Positions 18,338-29,293 of a stretch of DNA of 64,000 bases are shown here, piece after piece. Location of the stretch: contig NZ_CP072113.1 of NCBI RefSeq assembly GCF_017654605.1, positions 2,170,001-2,234,000 on the forward strand, given 5' to 3'. The translations under genes were made by a program, and so were the position numbers. Position 1 is the stretch's first letter; every line of letters starts with the position of its first letter. Below the pieces are notes generated by a model that searched no databases, had not been told where the DNA came from, and saw only the letters and a program-made list of their open reading frames with translations. Origin of the DNA: Yimella sp. cx-51 (GTDB lineage: Bacteria; Actinomycetota; Actinomycetes; Actinomycetales; Dermatophilaceae).

Positions 18338-18763
18338 TCAGTATCGACCGGTGTTGAGACCCGGCGGCGAGGATTCGGACCACGACCGTACCTGCGTGTA
18401 GCTGTTGCGCGACACCATGAAACGCAGCGTGGTCTCCTCGGTGGTGCAGTCGACTGCGACGGGATCGGGCAGCGCGTGCATGGGCCGATCGACAGAAATC
18501 GGTGGCCCCACCTCCACCGCGTCGCGGTGCAGGACGATCCGCGGCGTGAGCCGAAGCCCGAGCACCGGAAACCACTCGATCGCGGTCGGTGTCGTGCGGG
18601 CCATCCCCATGACCCAAAGATCCCCACGGCGGCGAGCCATGAGGATCATGAGGTGGTGCTTGGTGATGAGCCAGCGACGAAGGACGACCCACGCCACCAG
18701 CAGCACCACCAGCGTGCAGAGCACGCCGACGACGACTTCCGCAGTGAGAAGGACGTCGCCCAA
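18338..18763 (-). CDS. DUF2550 membrane-anchored protein
   Basis: A 141-residue protein with one N-terminal transmembrane helix (about residues 8-28, VVVGVLCTLVVLLVAWVVL) and a soluble domain with RRRGDLWVMGMARTT and LHRDAVEVGPPISVDRPM. This is DUF2550, a conserved actinobacterial family whose gene normally follows atpC, as here (gap of 9 bases). Function unknown; the link to ATP synthase is by position only. Confidence 0.88.
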   Translation of the reverse strand: MGDVLLTAEVVVGVLCTLVVLLVAWVVLRRWLITKHHLMILMARRRGDLWVMGMARTTPTAIEWFPVLGLRLTPRIVLHRDAVEVGPPISVDRPMHALPDPVAVDCTTEETTLRFMVSRNSYTQVRSWSESSPPGLNTGRY

Positions 18764-18772
18764 CGTGGTGGC

Positions 18773-19048
18773 TCAGGCAGTCAGGCCGGAGGCATCGATC
18801 GAATCGGAGACCACCGTCACCGTGTTGTGGTCGACGGAGATGAAGCCGCCACCGACGGTCACGACCTGACGCGAACCGCTCACCGGGTCGATCCGCACCT
18901 CGGCGGAGTCGGCCAGCACGGACAGCAACGGCGTGTGGTCGGGCAGGATGCCGATCTCACCCTCGACGGTCTTGGCGTACAGCGCCGTGGCTTCGCCTTC
19001 CCAGACCTTGCGGTCAGCGGCGACAAGGTGGACGTTGAGGTTGCTCAC
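18773..19048 (-). CDS. atpC: F1F0 ATP synthase subunit epsilon (short form)
   Basis: A 91-residue epsilon subunit. The N-terminal beta-sandwich is complete (NLNVHLVAADRKVWEGEATA, GEIGILPDHTPLLSVL, GGGFISVDHNTVTVVSD), but the C-terminal pair of helices that inhibits ATP hydrolysis in other bacteria (normal length 120-135) is missing. Short epsilons occur in some Micrococcales. The gene is separated from atpD by 6.1 kb of unrelated genes, so it is not cotranscribed with the rest of the operon and must have its own promoter; the 131-base gap upstream, beyond the asnB terminator, is the likely place. Confidence 0.93.
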   Translation of the reverse strand: MSNLNVHLVAADRKVWEGEATALYAKTVEGEIGILPDHTPLLSVLADSAEVRIDPVSGSRQVVTVGGGFISVDHNTVTVVSDSIDASGLTA

Positions 19049-19129
19049 GCGGATGCTTCTCCTGGCAGATGCTTCGGGGATGACGGAAGTCTAGCGTGCA
19101 AGCGCAGGTGCTCTAACACCGGAACGGCA

Positions 19130-19161
19130 AGCCGAGCGCCAGCTTTCGTGCGCGGCTCGGC
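19130..19161 (-). terminator. Putative terminator of asnB
   Basis: Inverted repeat AGCCGAGC (19130-19137) and GCTCGGCT (19154-19161) lies 18 bases past the asnB stop; consistent with separate transcription of asnB and atpC. Confidence 0.5.
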
Positions 19162-19179
19162 TGGGCGATCCTCGCGAAA

Positions 19180-21822
19180 TCAGTCTTCGACGACGACGAT
19201 CGCCATCGGCGTCTGCTCCGACCCCTGACCGAGCGGGTTGTCGGCGAACATCTCCTCGAACCGCGTCCAGTCGCCTGGCACGTCTGCACCGAGCACATTG
19301 CGTCCGATGTCGTTGGCATCCATGACGATGGTGCCGCCGAAGGTGTCGCGGAACTCTTCAGGAACCCGGGCGCGGATCTGCGTCGACAGTCGCGCGGCGA
19401 CCTGGTCGGGATCCTTGGGAGCCAGCTTCGCCGAGACATTGGAGGGATAGGCCGAGTACTCGGTCGGTCCGTCGATGGCCGAGATGCTGTTGCCCACGAG
19501 TTCGTAGAACAAGCCCTTGCGGCCGATCACCTTTCCGAGAGCGCCACCGGCGCTGGCGTAGAGCACCCGGGGCAGACCGGCTTCCTGGATCGCCAGTTGC
19601 ATCGTGAACGGCGAGCCGAGACCGATGCCGGCCGGGGTGCGGCTGACGTACTTCGACAGCACGCGCGCCGGACGTCCGACATTGATGTCCCAGACGAAGT
19701 ATGAGCGCCCCTGGGTGATCGCGATGATCTTCTCGGAGATGAAGAAGTACCACTGCTTGCCCGCCAGGGCCGCCTGCTGCTGCTCATCGCCTGCCAGCGT
19801 CGTGAAGAAGCGGTCGACGTGCTCCATCGCGAAGGCGTCGAGGTCGGTCTCCTTGCTGACCAGTTCGCTGCGCAGCGGGAAGCGGGTGACGCTCTCCCCC
19901 AGGCTGGTGACCAGGCCGAGCTGCTTGCCCTTGTTGGGCTCCAGGTCCGTCTTGATGCGCTCCGCCTCGGCCTCGACCGGCTTGTCGTCGAAGAACTCAC
20001 GCAGCCAGAGCTCGACGTTGAGCAGACGCCAGAAGGTCATGGAGTCGACGCCGTTGGTGCCCTTGATCCAGCCCTCGAAGGCGGCCACCACTTCGTTCTG
20101 GTCGAAGTAGGGACGGCCGGCGAACTCCTCGGACATGAAGATGCCGTAGAAGGTGTTCTTCAGTCGCATGAACCACTCGCCCTGCGGCGTGGTGAAGCCG
20201 ATCTTGTTGCGGCGCCGGTTGATCATTTCCGGCAGCAGCCCCCGGGTGGCGTCGCGTAGGACGCGCTTGTTCCACCCGTCCTTGATGATCGCCTCGTCCG
20301 AGAGGCTGAAGATGAACTTCACCACTTCCTTGTCCAGGAAGGGCACGCGACCTTCGAGGGAGAAGCGCATGGTGTTCTTGTCCTCGTAGCGCAGCAGCGA
20401 GGGCAAGGAGTTGTGGAAGAGGTCTTCGATCAACCTCAACTTGAGGTTGCTGCTTTCGGTGGTGAAAGTTTCACCGGAGTGGGCGGCGGCGAAGTCCTTG
20501 TTCATGAACGTCGTGGCCGGGATGCCCTTCTTGCGCTTCAGCTTGTCCTGCAGCTTGAAGCGGCCGAGACGGTAGAGCACGTCGAGGCTCTTGGACAGCT
20601 CCATCGCCGCGGCCTTGTTGCCCTGGGCCTTGAGCTGGCGCAGGTAGACGAAGTAGTACGGGATGTAGCCGGCCATCATCTCGTCGGCGCCCTGGCCGTC
20701 GAGCAGCACAGTGACGTGCTTGGTCGCCTCGCGCATCACCTGGAACTGCGCGTAGGGCCCGGAGGAGATCAGCGGCTCCTCCTGGGTGCGGATGAAATCG
20801 AGCAGGTCCTGCTTGAACTCATCGGCGGTGGGAAGAATCTTGTGCGACTCCACCTGCCCCTTGCAGATGTCGAGGACGGCGTCGACGTACTTCTCCTCGT
20901 CGTTCATCGAGCCCGGGAAGACCGCGGAGAAGGTGTTCTGACGGGCGCCCACCGAGGAGGTCGTGGCATCGCCCTCGTTGAGCAACTGGTTGATGATCAC
21001 CGCGACGGCGCTGGAGTCGAGGCCGCCGGACAGCGACGTGCCCACCGGCACCTCCGACTGCAGGCGCAGACGGATCGACTCGATCAGGCGCGCCTTGTAC
21101 TCCGCGGCAGCTGCTTCGTCGTAGGGACGCTGCTGTTTGCCGAGTTCGGCCAGCTCCTGCTGCAACTGGGTGTACGGCTTGCGCTCGGTGCCGGAGGCGT
21201 CGATCGTCAGCATCTCGCCCGGCTGGAGGCGCTCGATGCCCTCGAAGAAGGTCTCGCGGCCGTCCTCGTGGATGCGGAAGCGCAGGTAACGGTAGAGCGA
21301 GCGCTCGTTGACGGCCTTCTGGTAGAGGCCGCTGGCCAGGATCGACTTGATCTCGGAGGCGAACAGCAGCGTGTCGCCGACCTGCGCGAGATAGACCGGC
21401 TTGATGCCGAAGTGGTCGCGCGAGAGCGTCAGGCGCTGCTCCTTGGCGTCCCAGATCGCCAGGCCCCACATGCCGTTGAACTTGTCGAAGGCGTCACCGC
21501 CCCACTGGGCGAAGGCCTCGAGCACGACCTCGGTGTCGGAGTCGGTGGTGAAGCTGCGGCCGAGTGCCTCCAGTTCGCTACGCAGGTCGAGGTAGTTGTA
21601 GACCTCGCCGTTGTAGACGATCGTGTACCGGCCGTCCGCCGAGCGCATCGGCTGCTGACCGTGCGCCACGTCGATGATCGACAAGCGACGGTGTCCCAGC
21701 CCGACCGAACCGTCGACGTAGGCGCCCTCACCGTCCGGGCCGCGATGGGCCTGGCAATCGTTCATCGCACGAAGCATTGCTTCGGTGCCGTCCGGGCCGT
21801 AGTAGCCGACGATTCCACACAT
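19180..21822 (-). CDS. asnB: Asparagine synthase (glutamine-hydrolysing) with C-terminal CofE-like domain
   Basis: An 880-residue protein, about 250 longer than usual AsnB. The Ntn glutaminase begins MCGIVGYYG (nucleophile Cys2), with RGPDG at 27-31 and NGE at 71-73; the synthetase has the PP-loop SGGLDSS at 265-271, then DGQGADEMMAGY and SLEGRVPFLDKEVVKF. From about residue 628 there is a further domain resembling coenzyme F420:L-glutamate ligase (CofE-like): KIIAITQGR at 698-706, then RTPAGIGLGSPFTMQLAI, GRKGLFYELVGN, SAIDGPT, LAPKDPDQVA, DANDIGRNVLG at 835 and DNPLGQGSEQTPMAIV at 861. The frame is open to 21981 but Cys2 must follow the initiator, fixing 21822. It lies inside the split ATP synthase locus, with its own terminator. 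Substrate unknown; amidation plus glutamylation of one molecule is a possibility. Confidence 0.88.
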   Translation of the reverse strand: MCGIVGYYGPDGTEAMLRAMNDCQAHRGPDGEGAYVDGSVGLGHRRLSIIDVAHGQQPMRSADGRYTIVYNGEVYNYLDLRSELEALGRSFTTDSDTEVVLEAFAQWGGDAFDKFNGMWGLAIWDAKEQRLTLSRDHFGIKPVYLAQVGDTLLFASEIKSILASGLYQKAVNERSLYRYLRFRIHEDGRETFFEGIERLQPGEMLTIDASGTERKPYTQLQQELAELGKQQRPYDEAAAAEYKARLIESIRLRLQSEVPVGTSLSGGLDSSAVAVIINQLLNEGDATTSSVGARQNTFSAVFPGSMNDEEKYVDAVLDICKGQVESHKILPTADEFKQDLLDFIRTQEEPLISSGPYAQFQVMREATKHVTVLLDGQGADEMMAGYIPYYFVYLRQLKAQGNKAAAMELSKSLDVLYRLGRFKLQDKLKRKKGIPATTFMNKDFAAAHSGETFTTESSNLKLRLIEDLFHNSLPSLLRYEDKNTMRFSLEGRVPFLDKEVVKFIFSLSDEAIIKDGWNKRVLRDATRGLLPEMINRRRNKIGFTTPQGEWFMRLKNTFYGIFMSEEFAGRPYFDQNEVVAAFEGWIKGTNGVDSMTFWRLLNVELWLREFFDDKPVEAEAERIKTDLEPNKGKQLGLVTSLGESVTRFPLRSELVSKETDLDAFAMEHVDRFFTTLAGDEQQQAALAGKQWYFFISEKIIAITQGRSYFVWDINVGRPARVLSKYVSRTPAGIGLGSPFTMQLAIQEAGLPRVLYASAGGALGKVIGRKGLFYELVGNSISAIDGPTEYSAYPSNVSAKLAPKDPDQVAARLSTQIRARVPEEFRDTFGGTIVMDANDIGRNVLGADVPGDWTRFEEMFADNPLGQGSEQTPMAIVVVED

Positions 21823-21915
21823 GCGCACCATCCTATTTGCCACTGACCCGTGCACCGACCACCGCGTGCCCGCGCGTTGCGAGGCGGGCCACCTATTGCG
21901 TGGAAGGATTATCCG

Positions 21916-22752
21916 GTGAGCTGGGGGATGGTCGGTGCGATCGTTGCAGCACTTGCCTACGGTGCCTCCACCATTCTGCAAGCGATCGGCGTCCGGCGGA
22001 TCGCGGACGCACCCGAGGGCAGTGGGTGGGTTGATCGCGCCCGTGCCGGTTGGCTGTACGGCGTCGGACTCGGTCTGGACGCCGTCGGGTTCTTGGCCTC
22101 GTTCGCTGCGCTGCGTACGCTTCCGCTCTTCCTGGTCGAGTCCGTGCTGGCGGCCTCGGTCGCGGTGACGGCGGGCCTGGCTGTTTGGTTCTTGGGGCTT
22201 CGGCTGGCGCGACGAGAAGTGTTGGCTTTGCTAGTGATCGGTGTCGGGCTGGTGCTGCTTGCCGTGAGTGCCGAGGAGGGCCACGCACGCCAGGTCGGCC
22301 ACCGGGGTGGACTGTTGTTGGTTGGTCTGGCACTCGTCGTCGCGGCGATCTTCGCCGTGGGCTACCTCGACAAGCGGGCTTCCCGCTCGTCAATCGTGCT
22401 GGCCACAGCCAGCGGTCTCGGCTTCGGCGTCGTCGGTATCGCCTCGCGCGTCCTGCAGATTCCTGACGCCTGGTGGCGCGTCGTCCTGGAGCCAACGCTG
22501 TGGGCTCTGGCCATCGCCGGTGGCCTAGCTGTCATCGCATACGCCTTCGCCCTGGAGCGCGGCCGCACCACGAGCGTCGCGGCCATCACCTTTGCCACCG
22601 AGACGATCCTGCCGGCCACAGTCGGACTGCTCCTGCTCGGCGACCGGGTGCGTGATCACTTCGCAGTCGCTGCGTCGATCGGTTTCGTCATCACACTGGG
22701 CGGTTGCATCGCGTTGGCGGCGCGCGCCGAGCCGGAAGTCACCCGCGCGTAG
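21916..22752 (+). CDS. DMT-type (EamA-like) membrane transporter
   Basis: A 278-residue integral membrane protein with nine or ten hydrophobic helices, for example MVGAIVAALAYGASTILQAI, ALLVIGVGLVLLAVS and GGLAVIAYAFALERG. The layout resembles the drug/metabolite transporter superfamily, where a signature SFAALRTLPLFLVESVLAA and the late TFATETILPATVGLLLLGD (with an acidic residue in a helix) are typical. The GTG at 21916 (MSWGMVGAIV) follows a good SD (GGAAGGA); the frame extends to 21850. It is divergent from asnB with 93 bases between starts, so both promoters are in that gap. Substrate unknown. Confidence 0.8.
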   Translation: MSWGMVGAIVAALAYGASTILQAIGVRRIADAPEGSGWVDRARAGWLYGVGLGLDAVGFLASFAALRTLPLFLVESVLAASVAVTAGLAVWFLGLRLARREVLALLVIGVGLVLLAVSAEEGHARQVGHRGGLLLVGLALVVAAIFAVGYLDKRASRSSIVLATASGLGFGVVGIASRVLQIPDAWWRVVLEPTLWALAIAGGLAVIAYAFALERGRTTSVAAITFATETILPATVGLLLLGDRVRDHFAVAASIGFVITLGGCIALAARAEPEVTRA

Positions 22753-22762
22753 GCTCGGCTCC

Positions 22763-23407
22763 GTGGACTCCCCCGAAAGCATCGACGACTACTACGCCCG
22801 GATCGAAGCCGCGCTCGGCCCTGAGCGTCGTCTCCCTGTGGCCATCGAGGAGATGCCGGGGTGGGACATCTTCCCCTTCGAGGTCGACTCGCTGCGCATC
22901 AAGCCTCTTGCGCCGTTGGCGGACACCGAACCGGCTCGCCGCGGTGAAGATGCCGTCGACTGCTGGTGCGACCGGCCACACGATCCGGACGCTGCGGGGC
23001 TGGTCTGGTCGAACGACCGGTGGAAGGTGTCGACGGACGTGGATGGGTCCGGGCTGCCGATCATGCTCTGGTTGAGTCCGCTCACCCACTGCGATCTGCC
23101 CACCATGCCGACCGACGTGGCTGCGGAATTCGGACCGCTCGTCGCGACGATCTCGGCCGCGATCGAAGACCTCCCCAGTGTCGGACGCGTCCAGCTGGCG
23201 AAGTACGGCGACGGTGGGGCGCACTTGCACCTGTTCTTCATGGGACGCCCGCTGCGCATGCTTCAACTGCGTGGGTCACCGATGCTCGACTGGGAGGAGA
23301 ACCTCCCCCGCGTCCCGGCCGACGTCGTCGCGCGGAATGCGCGACCGGTCGCGGAGGCGTTGACCGCAGTTCATGGTGGCCATCTCGGGCCGGTCGTCCG
23401 CGCTTGA
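22763..23407 (+). CDS. HIT-like hypothetical protein
   Basis: A 214-residue soluble protein with GTG start at 22763, 10 bases after the transporter gene. It has a Trp-rich middle (DCWCDRPHDPDAAGLVWSND) and a histidine motif GAHLHLFFMGRPLRMLQLRG resembling the H-x-H-x of histidine-triad-type Ap4A-hydrolase-like proteins, although the third histidine is not clear. The open frame continues to 22592 inside the transporter gene and is a shadow. The gene is cotranscribed with the DMT protein; function is not known. Confidence 0.65.
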   Translation: MDSPESIDDYYARIEAALGPERRLPVAIEEMPGWDIFPFEVDSLRIKPLAPLADTEPARRGEDAVDCWCDRPHDPDAAGLVWSNDRWKVSTDVDGSGLPIMLWLSPLTHCDLPTMPTDVAAEFGPLVATISAAIEDLPSVGRVQLAKYGDGGAHLHLFFMGRPLRMLQLRGSPMLDWEENLPRVPADVVARNARPVAEALTAVHGGHLGPVVRA

Positions 23408-23555
23408 CTCCGCGTCAGAGAGGCCGGTCCTCATGACGAGCACACCTGCGGTGCCGCTGATGCGGCGAGGTAGCCGATCTCACGGCGGTCGTGCCTTGGC
23501 GGTGACCCTGTCGCGACCCTCAGTCGCTACCGGCGTCGTGATGCTGCCTGTCGGC

Positions 23556-24908
23556 CTACCGGGCGCGAAGTGATTCGCCGCGTTTTGTGAGGACGTCCGC
23601 TTCACTGGGCGGGGTGATGACCGCCGACTTGGACGGGATGAGCGGGTCGGGTACAGCCTTGGTGATCCGGTTCAGACCGGTCATCACGTGGTAGCTGATG
23701 AGCACCGCGAGGGTGCCGAGCGCGATGCCGGAGAAGGTCAGGTCGCCGATCTTCCAGGTGTAGTCGGCGATGCCGACAATGAGACCGATGGCAGCCGAGG
23801 TGAGGTTGATCGGGTTGCCGAAGTCGACCCGGTTGTCGATCCAGATGCGGGCGCCGAGCAGGCCGATCATGCCGTAGAGAATCGTGCCGGCGCCGCCGAG
23901 GACGCCCTTCGGGACCGTCGCGATCGCCTCACCGAACTTCGGGACACAGCTCAACAGCAACGCCCCGAAGGCTGCCACCCAGTAGGCAGCGGTCGAGTAG
24001 ACCTTGGTCGCCGCCATCACGCCGATGTTCTCCGCGTACGTCGTGGTGCCTGACCCACCGCCTGCACCCGCCAAGGTCGTCGCCAGGCCGTCAGCCATGA
24101 GTGCGCGTCCGGACACGTCGTCCAAATCGCGTCCGGTCATCTGGGCGACCGACTTCACGTGCCCGATGTTCTCGGCCACCAGCACCAGCACCACGGGAAC
24201 GAAGAGGACGGCGATCGACAGGTGGAACGAGGGTGCCTGGAAATCGGGCAATCCGACCCACGCTTCCTTGCGCACTTTGGTGAAGTCGACCTCGTTGCGC
24301 AACACAGCCACGAGGTAGCCGGCCAGCACACCGAACAGGATTCCCAGGCGTCCGATCAGTCCGCGGAAGAGCACGGTGACCAACGCGACAACCACGAGCG
24401 TGACGGTGCCGGTGACCGGCGACACGACAAAGTTGTTCTTCGCAGCCGGCGCGAGGTTCAGCCCGATCAACGCCACGATGGCGCCGGTGACCAGCGGCGG
24501 CATGAGGGTGCGCAACCAGTGGGCCCCGAGCAGTTGGACGACCAGCCCGACCAGGAACAGCGCCACGCCGGCAAGGAGCACGCCTCCGAGCGCGCCGCTC
24601 ATGCCGTGCTCCGACTTCGCCGCAGTGATCGGCGCGATGAAGGCGAATGACGATCCGAGGTAACTCGGGACGCGTCCGGCGGTCAGCAGCAGGAACAACA
24701 TCGTTCCGAGCCCGGAGAAGAACAGCGTCGTGGACGGCGGGAAATCGGTGATCAGCGGCACCAAGAAGGTCGCGCCGAACATCGCGACGATGTGTTGAGC
24801 ACCGATGCCGGCGGTGCGTGGCCAGCTCAATCGCTCGTCGGGGGCCACCACCTCGCCCTTGCCGATCGAGCGTCCGTCACCGTGCAGCGTCCAGCCGAGT
24901 CCATTCAC
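23556..24908 (-). CDS. NCS2-family uracil/xanthine permease
   Basis: A 450-residue nucleobase permease with about 14 membrane segments. The N-terminus GAQHIVAMFGATFLVPLITD has the conserved QH motif, followed by SFAFIAPITAAK, and the signature VAENIGHVKSVAQMTGRDLD has the ENIG/glutamate loop of the family, with GLATTLAGAGGGSGTTTYAE then NIGVMAATK. It would import uracil or a purine with protons. It has its own promoter region 24909-25100, where I see no riboswitch; the block of non-atp genes ends here. Confidence 0.92.
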   Translation of the reverse strand: MNGLGWTLHGDGRSIGKGEVVAPDERLSWPRTAGIGAQHIVAMFGATFLVPLITDFPPSTTLFFSGLGTMLFLLLTAGRVPSYLGSSFAFIAPITAAKSEHGMSGALGGVLLAGVALFLVGLVVQLLGAHWLRTLMPPLVTGAIVALIGLNLAPAAKNNFVVSPVTGTVTLVVVALVTVLFRGLIGRLGILFGVLAGYLVAVLRNEVDFTKVRKEAWVGLPDFQAPSFHLSIAVLFVPVVLVLVAENIGHVKSVAQMTGRDLDDVSGRALMADGLATTLAGAGGGSGTTTYAENIGVMAATKVYSTAAYWVAAFGALLLSCVPKFGEAIATVPKGVLGGAGTILYGMIGLLGARIWIDNRVDFGNPINLTSAAIGLIVGIADYTWKIGDLTFSGIALGTLAVLISYHVMTGLNRITKAVPDPLIPSKSAVITPPSEADVLTKRGESLRAR

Positions 24909-25100
24909 GATCAGTCAGCTTATCGACTGCTCGCCGCTGCCGTCCGCGGTGGCCAGTCCACCCCTGACCGCGGCCTCCACAACTGCGGCCCTACCGGGCA
25001 GGTGCGCCAGCTGCAGCTGCCGCGCCTGCGAAGAAGGGCCGCGTATGCCGCTGGAACCGCCGCGTTTGCTCGGCGTCCATTGAGGTTGAGTGGCACGACA

Positions 25101-25130
25101 AAGGGTCCCGGACAATTGCCCGGGACCCTT
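25101..25130 (-). terminator. Terminator at the 3' end of the atpI-D operon
   Basis: An 11-bp perfect stem AAGGGTCCCGG (25101-25111) with CCGGGACCCTT (25120-25130), 20 bases past the atpD stop; a short T-rich run follows on the minus strand. It ends the operon before the displaced atpC. Confidence 0.85.
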
Positions 25131-25150
25131 CATCGATCTGGAGTGGAGAC

Positions 25151-26611
<1,461 letters not shown>

Positions 26612-26628
26612 TTAGTTCCTTCTCGTCA

Positions 26629-27552
26629 TCAGCTGGCGTCGGCGAGTGCGCTGGCGCCACCAACGATCTCGCTGATCTCTTGGGTGATTTCGGCCTGACG
26701 TGCCTGGTTGGCCAGTCGGGTGTACGTCTTGATGAGTTCTTCGGCGTTGTCGGTGGCCGACTTCATCGCGCGCTGGCGAGCCGCCAGCTCGGATGCAGCC
26801 GACTGCAACAACATGTTGAAGATGCGCGACTCGACGTACTTGGGCAGCAGGCTGTCAAGCACCGTCGCGGCGTCCGGCTCGAACTCGTACAGCGGCAGGA
26901 GCTCGTCGCCCGCGTTGGCGCCATTCGTGCCGTCGTTACCGGCGTCGTCGCTCTCGACAACCTCCAGCGGCAACAGCCGGGTGACGGTCGGCTCCTGGGT
27001 GACCATGTTGACGAAGCGCGTGTAGACCACGTGCACCTCGTCGACACCGCCGCCTTCGGAGCCCTTCATGAACTCCTCGGTGAGACGCTGACCGATCTCG
27101 CGGGCCACCTCGGGGGTCGGGCTGTCGGTGAAGCCACTCCACTCCTGCGCGAACTCGCGCCGACGGAACTTGTAGTAGCTCACCGCCTTACGACCCACGA
27201 GGAAAGGCACTGGCTCCAGGCCTTCGGCGCTCAGGTGCTCGATGAGCTCCTGGCTGCGCTTGATGGCGTTGACGGAGTACGAACCGGCCAGACCGCGGTC
27301 ACCGGTGAGCACCAGCACTGCTGCGCGCTTCGGCTGGTCGCGCTCGGTGGTCAGCACGTGGTCGACGTCCGAGAACGTCGCCAGCGCCGACACCGCACGG
27401 GTGAGGGCCACCGCGTACGGAGTCGATCGCTCGACTGCCTGTCGGGCCTTGACCACCCGGGACGCGGCGATGAGCTCCATCGCGCGCGTGATCTTCTTGG
27501 TGGCCTGGACCGACCGGATGCGCTGGCGGTAGATCCGCATCTGCGCTCCCAT
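26629..27552 (-). CDS. atpG: F1F0 ATP synthase subunit gamma
   Basis: The 307-residue central-stalk subunit that rotates inside the alpha3-beta3 ring. Typical N-terminus [40 protein letters not shown], and the C-terminal helix with [20 protein letters not shown] (as [20 protein letters not shown]). A 25-residue Gly/Asn/Asp-rich loop (around [17 protein letters not shown], residues 210-230) matches the extra loop known in actinobacterial gamma subunits. It lies between atpA and atpD with short gaps. Confidence 0.97.
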   Translation of the reverse strand: MGAQMRIYRQRIRSVQATKKITRAMELIAASRVVKARQAVERSTPYAVALTRAVSALATFSDVDHVLTTERDQPKRAAVLVLTGDRGLAGSYSVNAIKRSQELIEHLSAEGLEPVPFLVGRKAVSYYKFRRREFAQEWSGFTDSPTPEVAREIGQRLTEEFMKGSEGGGVDEVHVVYTRFVNMVTQEPTVTRLLPLEVVESDDAGNDGTNGANAGDELLPLYEFEPDAATVLDSLLPKYVESRIFNMLLQSAASELAARQRAMKSATDNAEELIKTYTRLANQARQAEITQEISEIVGGASALADAS

Positions 27553-27591
27553 AGGCGTTCCTTCCTGTCGCTATGAACCGTGAGTAGCTCG

Positions 27592-29229
27592 TCAGCGCTT
27601 CTGCTTGACGATCTTCTGCTGGTTGATCTGGTCCTCGGTCAACTCATCGAAGCGCTCCGAACCCTCACCACCGTGGTCGGGGGTGGAGCGGAACTCCTTC
27701 TTGAAGTCGGCCATGGCCGACTCGAGGGTCTTCTTGCCGTCGTCGTCGAGCTTGGTGCTCTCACGGATCGAGGAGAGGAGGTCCTCGTGGTTACGACGCA
27801 GGTAGTCCATCCAGTCGGACTCGAAGCGGGAGACGTCCTCGGTCGGAACGTCGTCCAGCTGACCGGTCGTACCGGCCCAGATCGAAGCGACCTGCTCCTC
27901 CAGGGCGTACGGGGAGTTCTGCGACTGCTTGAACATCGCCATCAGACGCTCACCACGAGCCAACTGGCGACGCGACGCGGCGTCGAGGTCGGAGGCGAAC
28001 ATCGCGAAGGCCTGCATTTCGCGGAACTGCGCGAGGTCGACCTTGATCGAACCGGTGACCGACTTCATCGCCTTGGTCATCGCGGCACCACCGACACGGG
28101 AGACGGACACACCCACGTCGACGGCCGGACGCTGGTTGGCGTTGAACAGGTCGGACTGCAGGAAGATCTGACCGTCGGTGATCGAGATGACGTTGGTCGG
28201 GATGAACGCCGAGACGTCACCGGCCTTGGTCTCGATGATCGGCAGACCGGTCATCGAACCGGCTCCGAGCTCGTCGTTCAGCTTCGCGCAGCGCTCCAGG
28301 AGACGACTGTGCAGGTAGAAGACGTCACCGGGGTATGCCTCGCGGCCCGGGGGGCGGCGCAGCAGCAGCGACATCGCGCGGTAGGCGTCGGCCTGCTTGG
28401 TGAGGTCGTCGAAGATGATGAGGACGTGCTTGCCGTCGTACATCCAGTGCTGGCCGATGGCCGAGCCGGTGAACGGAGCGAGGTACTTGAAGCCGGCCGG
28501 GTCTCCTGCCGGAGCGTTGACGATGGTGGTGTACTCCATCGCGCCCGCCTCCTCCAGCGTCGCGCGGACCTCGGCGACGGTGGAGTTCTTCTGACCGACC
28601 GCGACGTAGATGCAGCGCACCTGCTTGGTCGGGTCGCCGGTCTCCCAGTACTTCTTCTGGTTGATGATCGTGTCGGTGGCGATCGTCGTCTTACCGGTCT
28701 TGCGGTCACCGATGATCAGCTGACGCTGACCGCGACCGATCGGGGTCATCGAGTCGATGGCCTTGATACCGGTCATCAGCGGCTCGTGCACCGACTTACG
28801 CTGCACGACCGTCGGAGCCTGCAGTTCCAGGGCGCGACGCTCGCTGGTCTCGATCTCGCCGAGGCCGTCGATCGGCTGACCCAGCGGGTCGACCACGCGG
28901 CCGAGGTAGGCGTCACCGACCGGCACGGAGAGAACCTCACCGGTGCGCTTGACTTCCTGGCCTTCTTCGATGCCGTCGAAGTCACCGAGGATGACGACGC
29001 CGATCTCGTGGACGTCGAGGTTCAGTGCGATACCGAGGGTGCCGTCCTCGAAGCGCAGCAGCTCGTTGGTCATGCAGCTCGGCAGGCCTTCGACGTGCGC
29101 AATGCCGTCGGAGGCGTCGGTCACGCGACCGACCTCGTCGCGGGACGCGGTGCCCGGCTCGTACGACTGGACATAACCGTCCAGTGCGGCCCGAATGTCT
29201 TCCGGACGGATGGAGAGCTCCGTCATCAT
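27592..29229 (-). CDS. atpA: F1F0 ATP synthase subunit alpha
   Basis: The 545-residue regulatory alpha subunit of F1. Walker A is [15 protein letters not shown]; the P-loop context [15 protein letters not shown] and the [13 protein letters not shown] region are canonical. A C-terminal extension of about 35 residues ([20 protein letters not shown], ending in KQKR) is longer than in E. coli; such tails occur in actinobacteria and in mycobacteria they suppress ATP hydrolysis, so this could make up for the short epsilon. That last point is inference. Confidence 0.98.
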   Translation of the reverse strand: MMTELSIRPEDIRAALDGYVQSYEPGTASRDEVGRVTDASDGIAHVEGLPSCMTNELLRFEDGTLGIALNLDVHEIGVVILGDFDGIEEGQEVKRTGEVLSVPVGDAYLGRVVDPLGQPIDGLGEIETSERRALELQAPTVVQRKSVHEPLMTGIKAIDSMTPIGRGQRQLIIGDRKTGKTTIATDTIINQKKYWETGDPTKQVRCIYVAVGQKNSTVAEVRATLEEAGAMEYTTIVNAPAGDPAGFKYLAPFTGSAIGQHWMYDGKHVLIIFDDLTKQADAYRAMSLLLRRPPGREAYPGDVFYLHSRLLERCAKLNDELGAGSMTGLPIIETKAGDVSAFIPTNVISITDGQIFLQSDLFNANQRPAVDVGVSVSRVGGAAMTKAMKSVTGSIKVDLAQFREMQAFAMFASDLDAASRRQLARGERLMAMFKQSQNSPYALEEQVASIWAGTTGQLDDVPTEDVSRFESDWMDYLRRNHEDLLSSIRESTKLDDDGKKTLESAMADFKKEFRSTPDHGGEGSERFDELTEDQINQQKIVKQKR

Positions 29230-29293
29230 TTTCTCCTTCGTGTGGGCCGTGGCCCGCAGTTACAAGCTGTCTGGTGTTTGCGAAGCAGTGGGC

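Noticed and set aside
23373-23573. Short open frame after the HIT-like gene
   Set aside because: 66 residues without a good ribosome binding site, overlapping the end of the HIT-like gene and the NCS2 stop; no relatives recognised.
24805-25083. Open frames between the NCS2 gene and atpD
   Set aside because: The translated products are R/P/A-rich with no motifs and overlap the NCS2 start; I see only the promoter region and terminator here.
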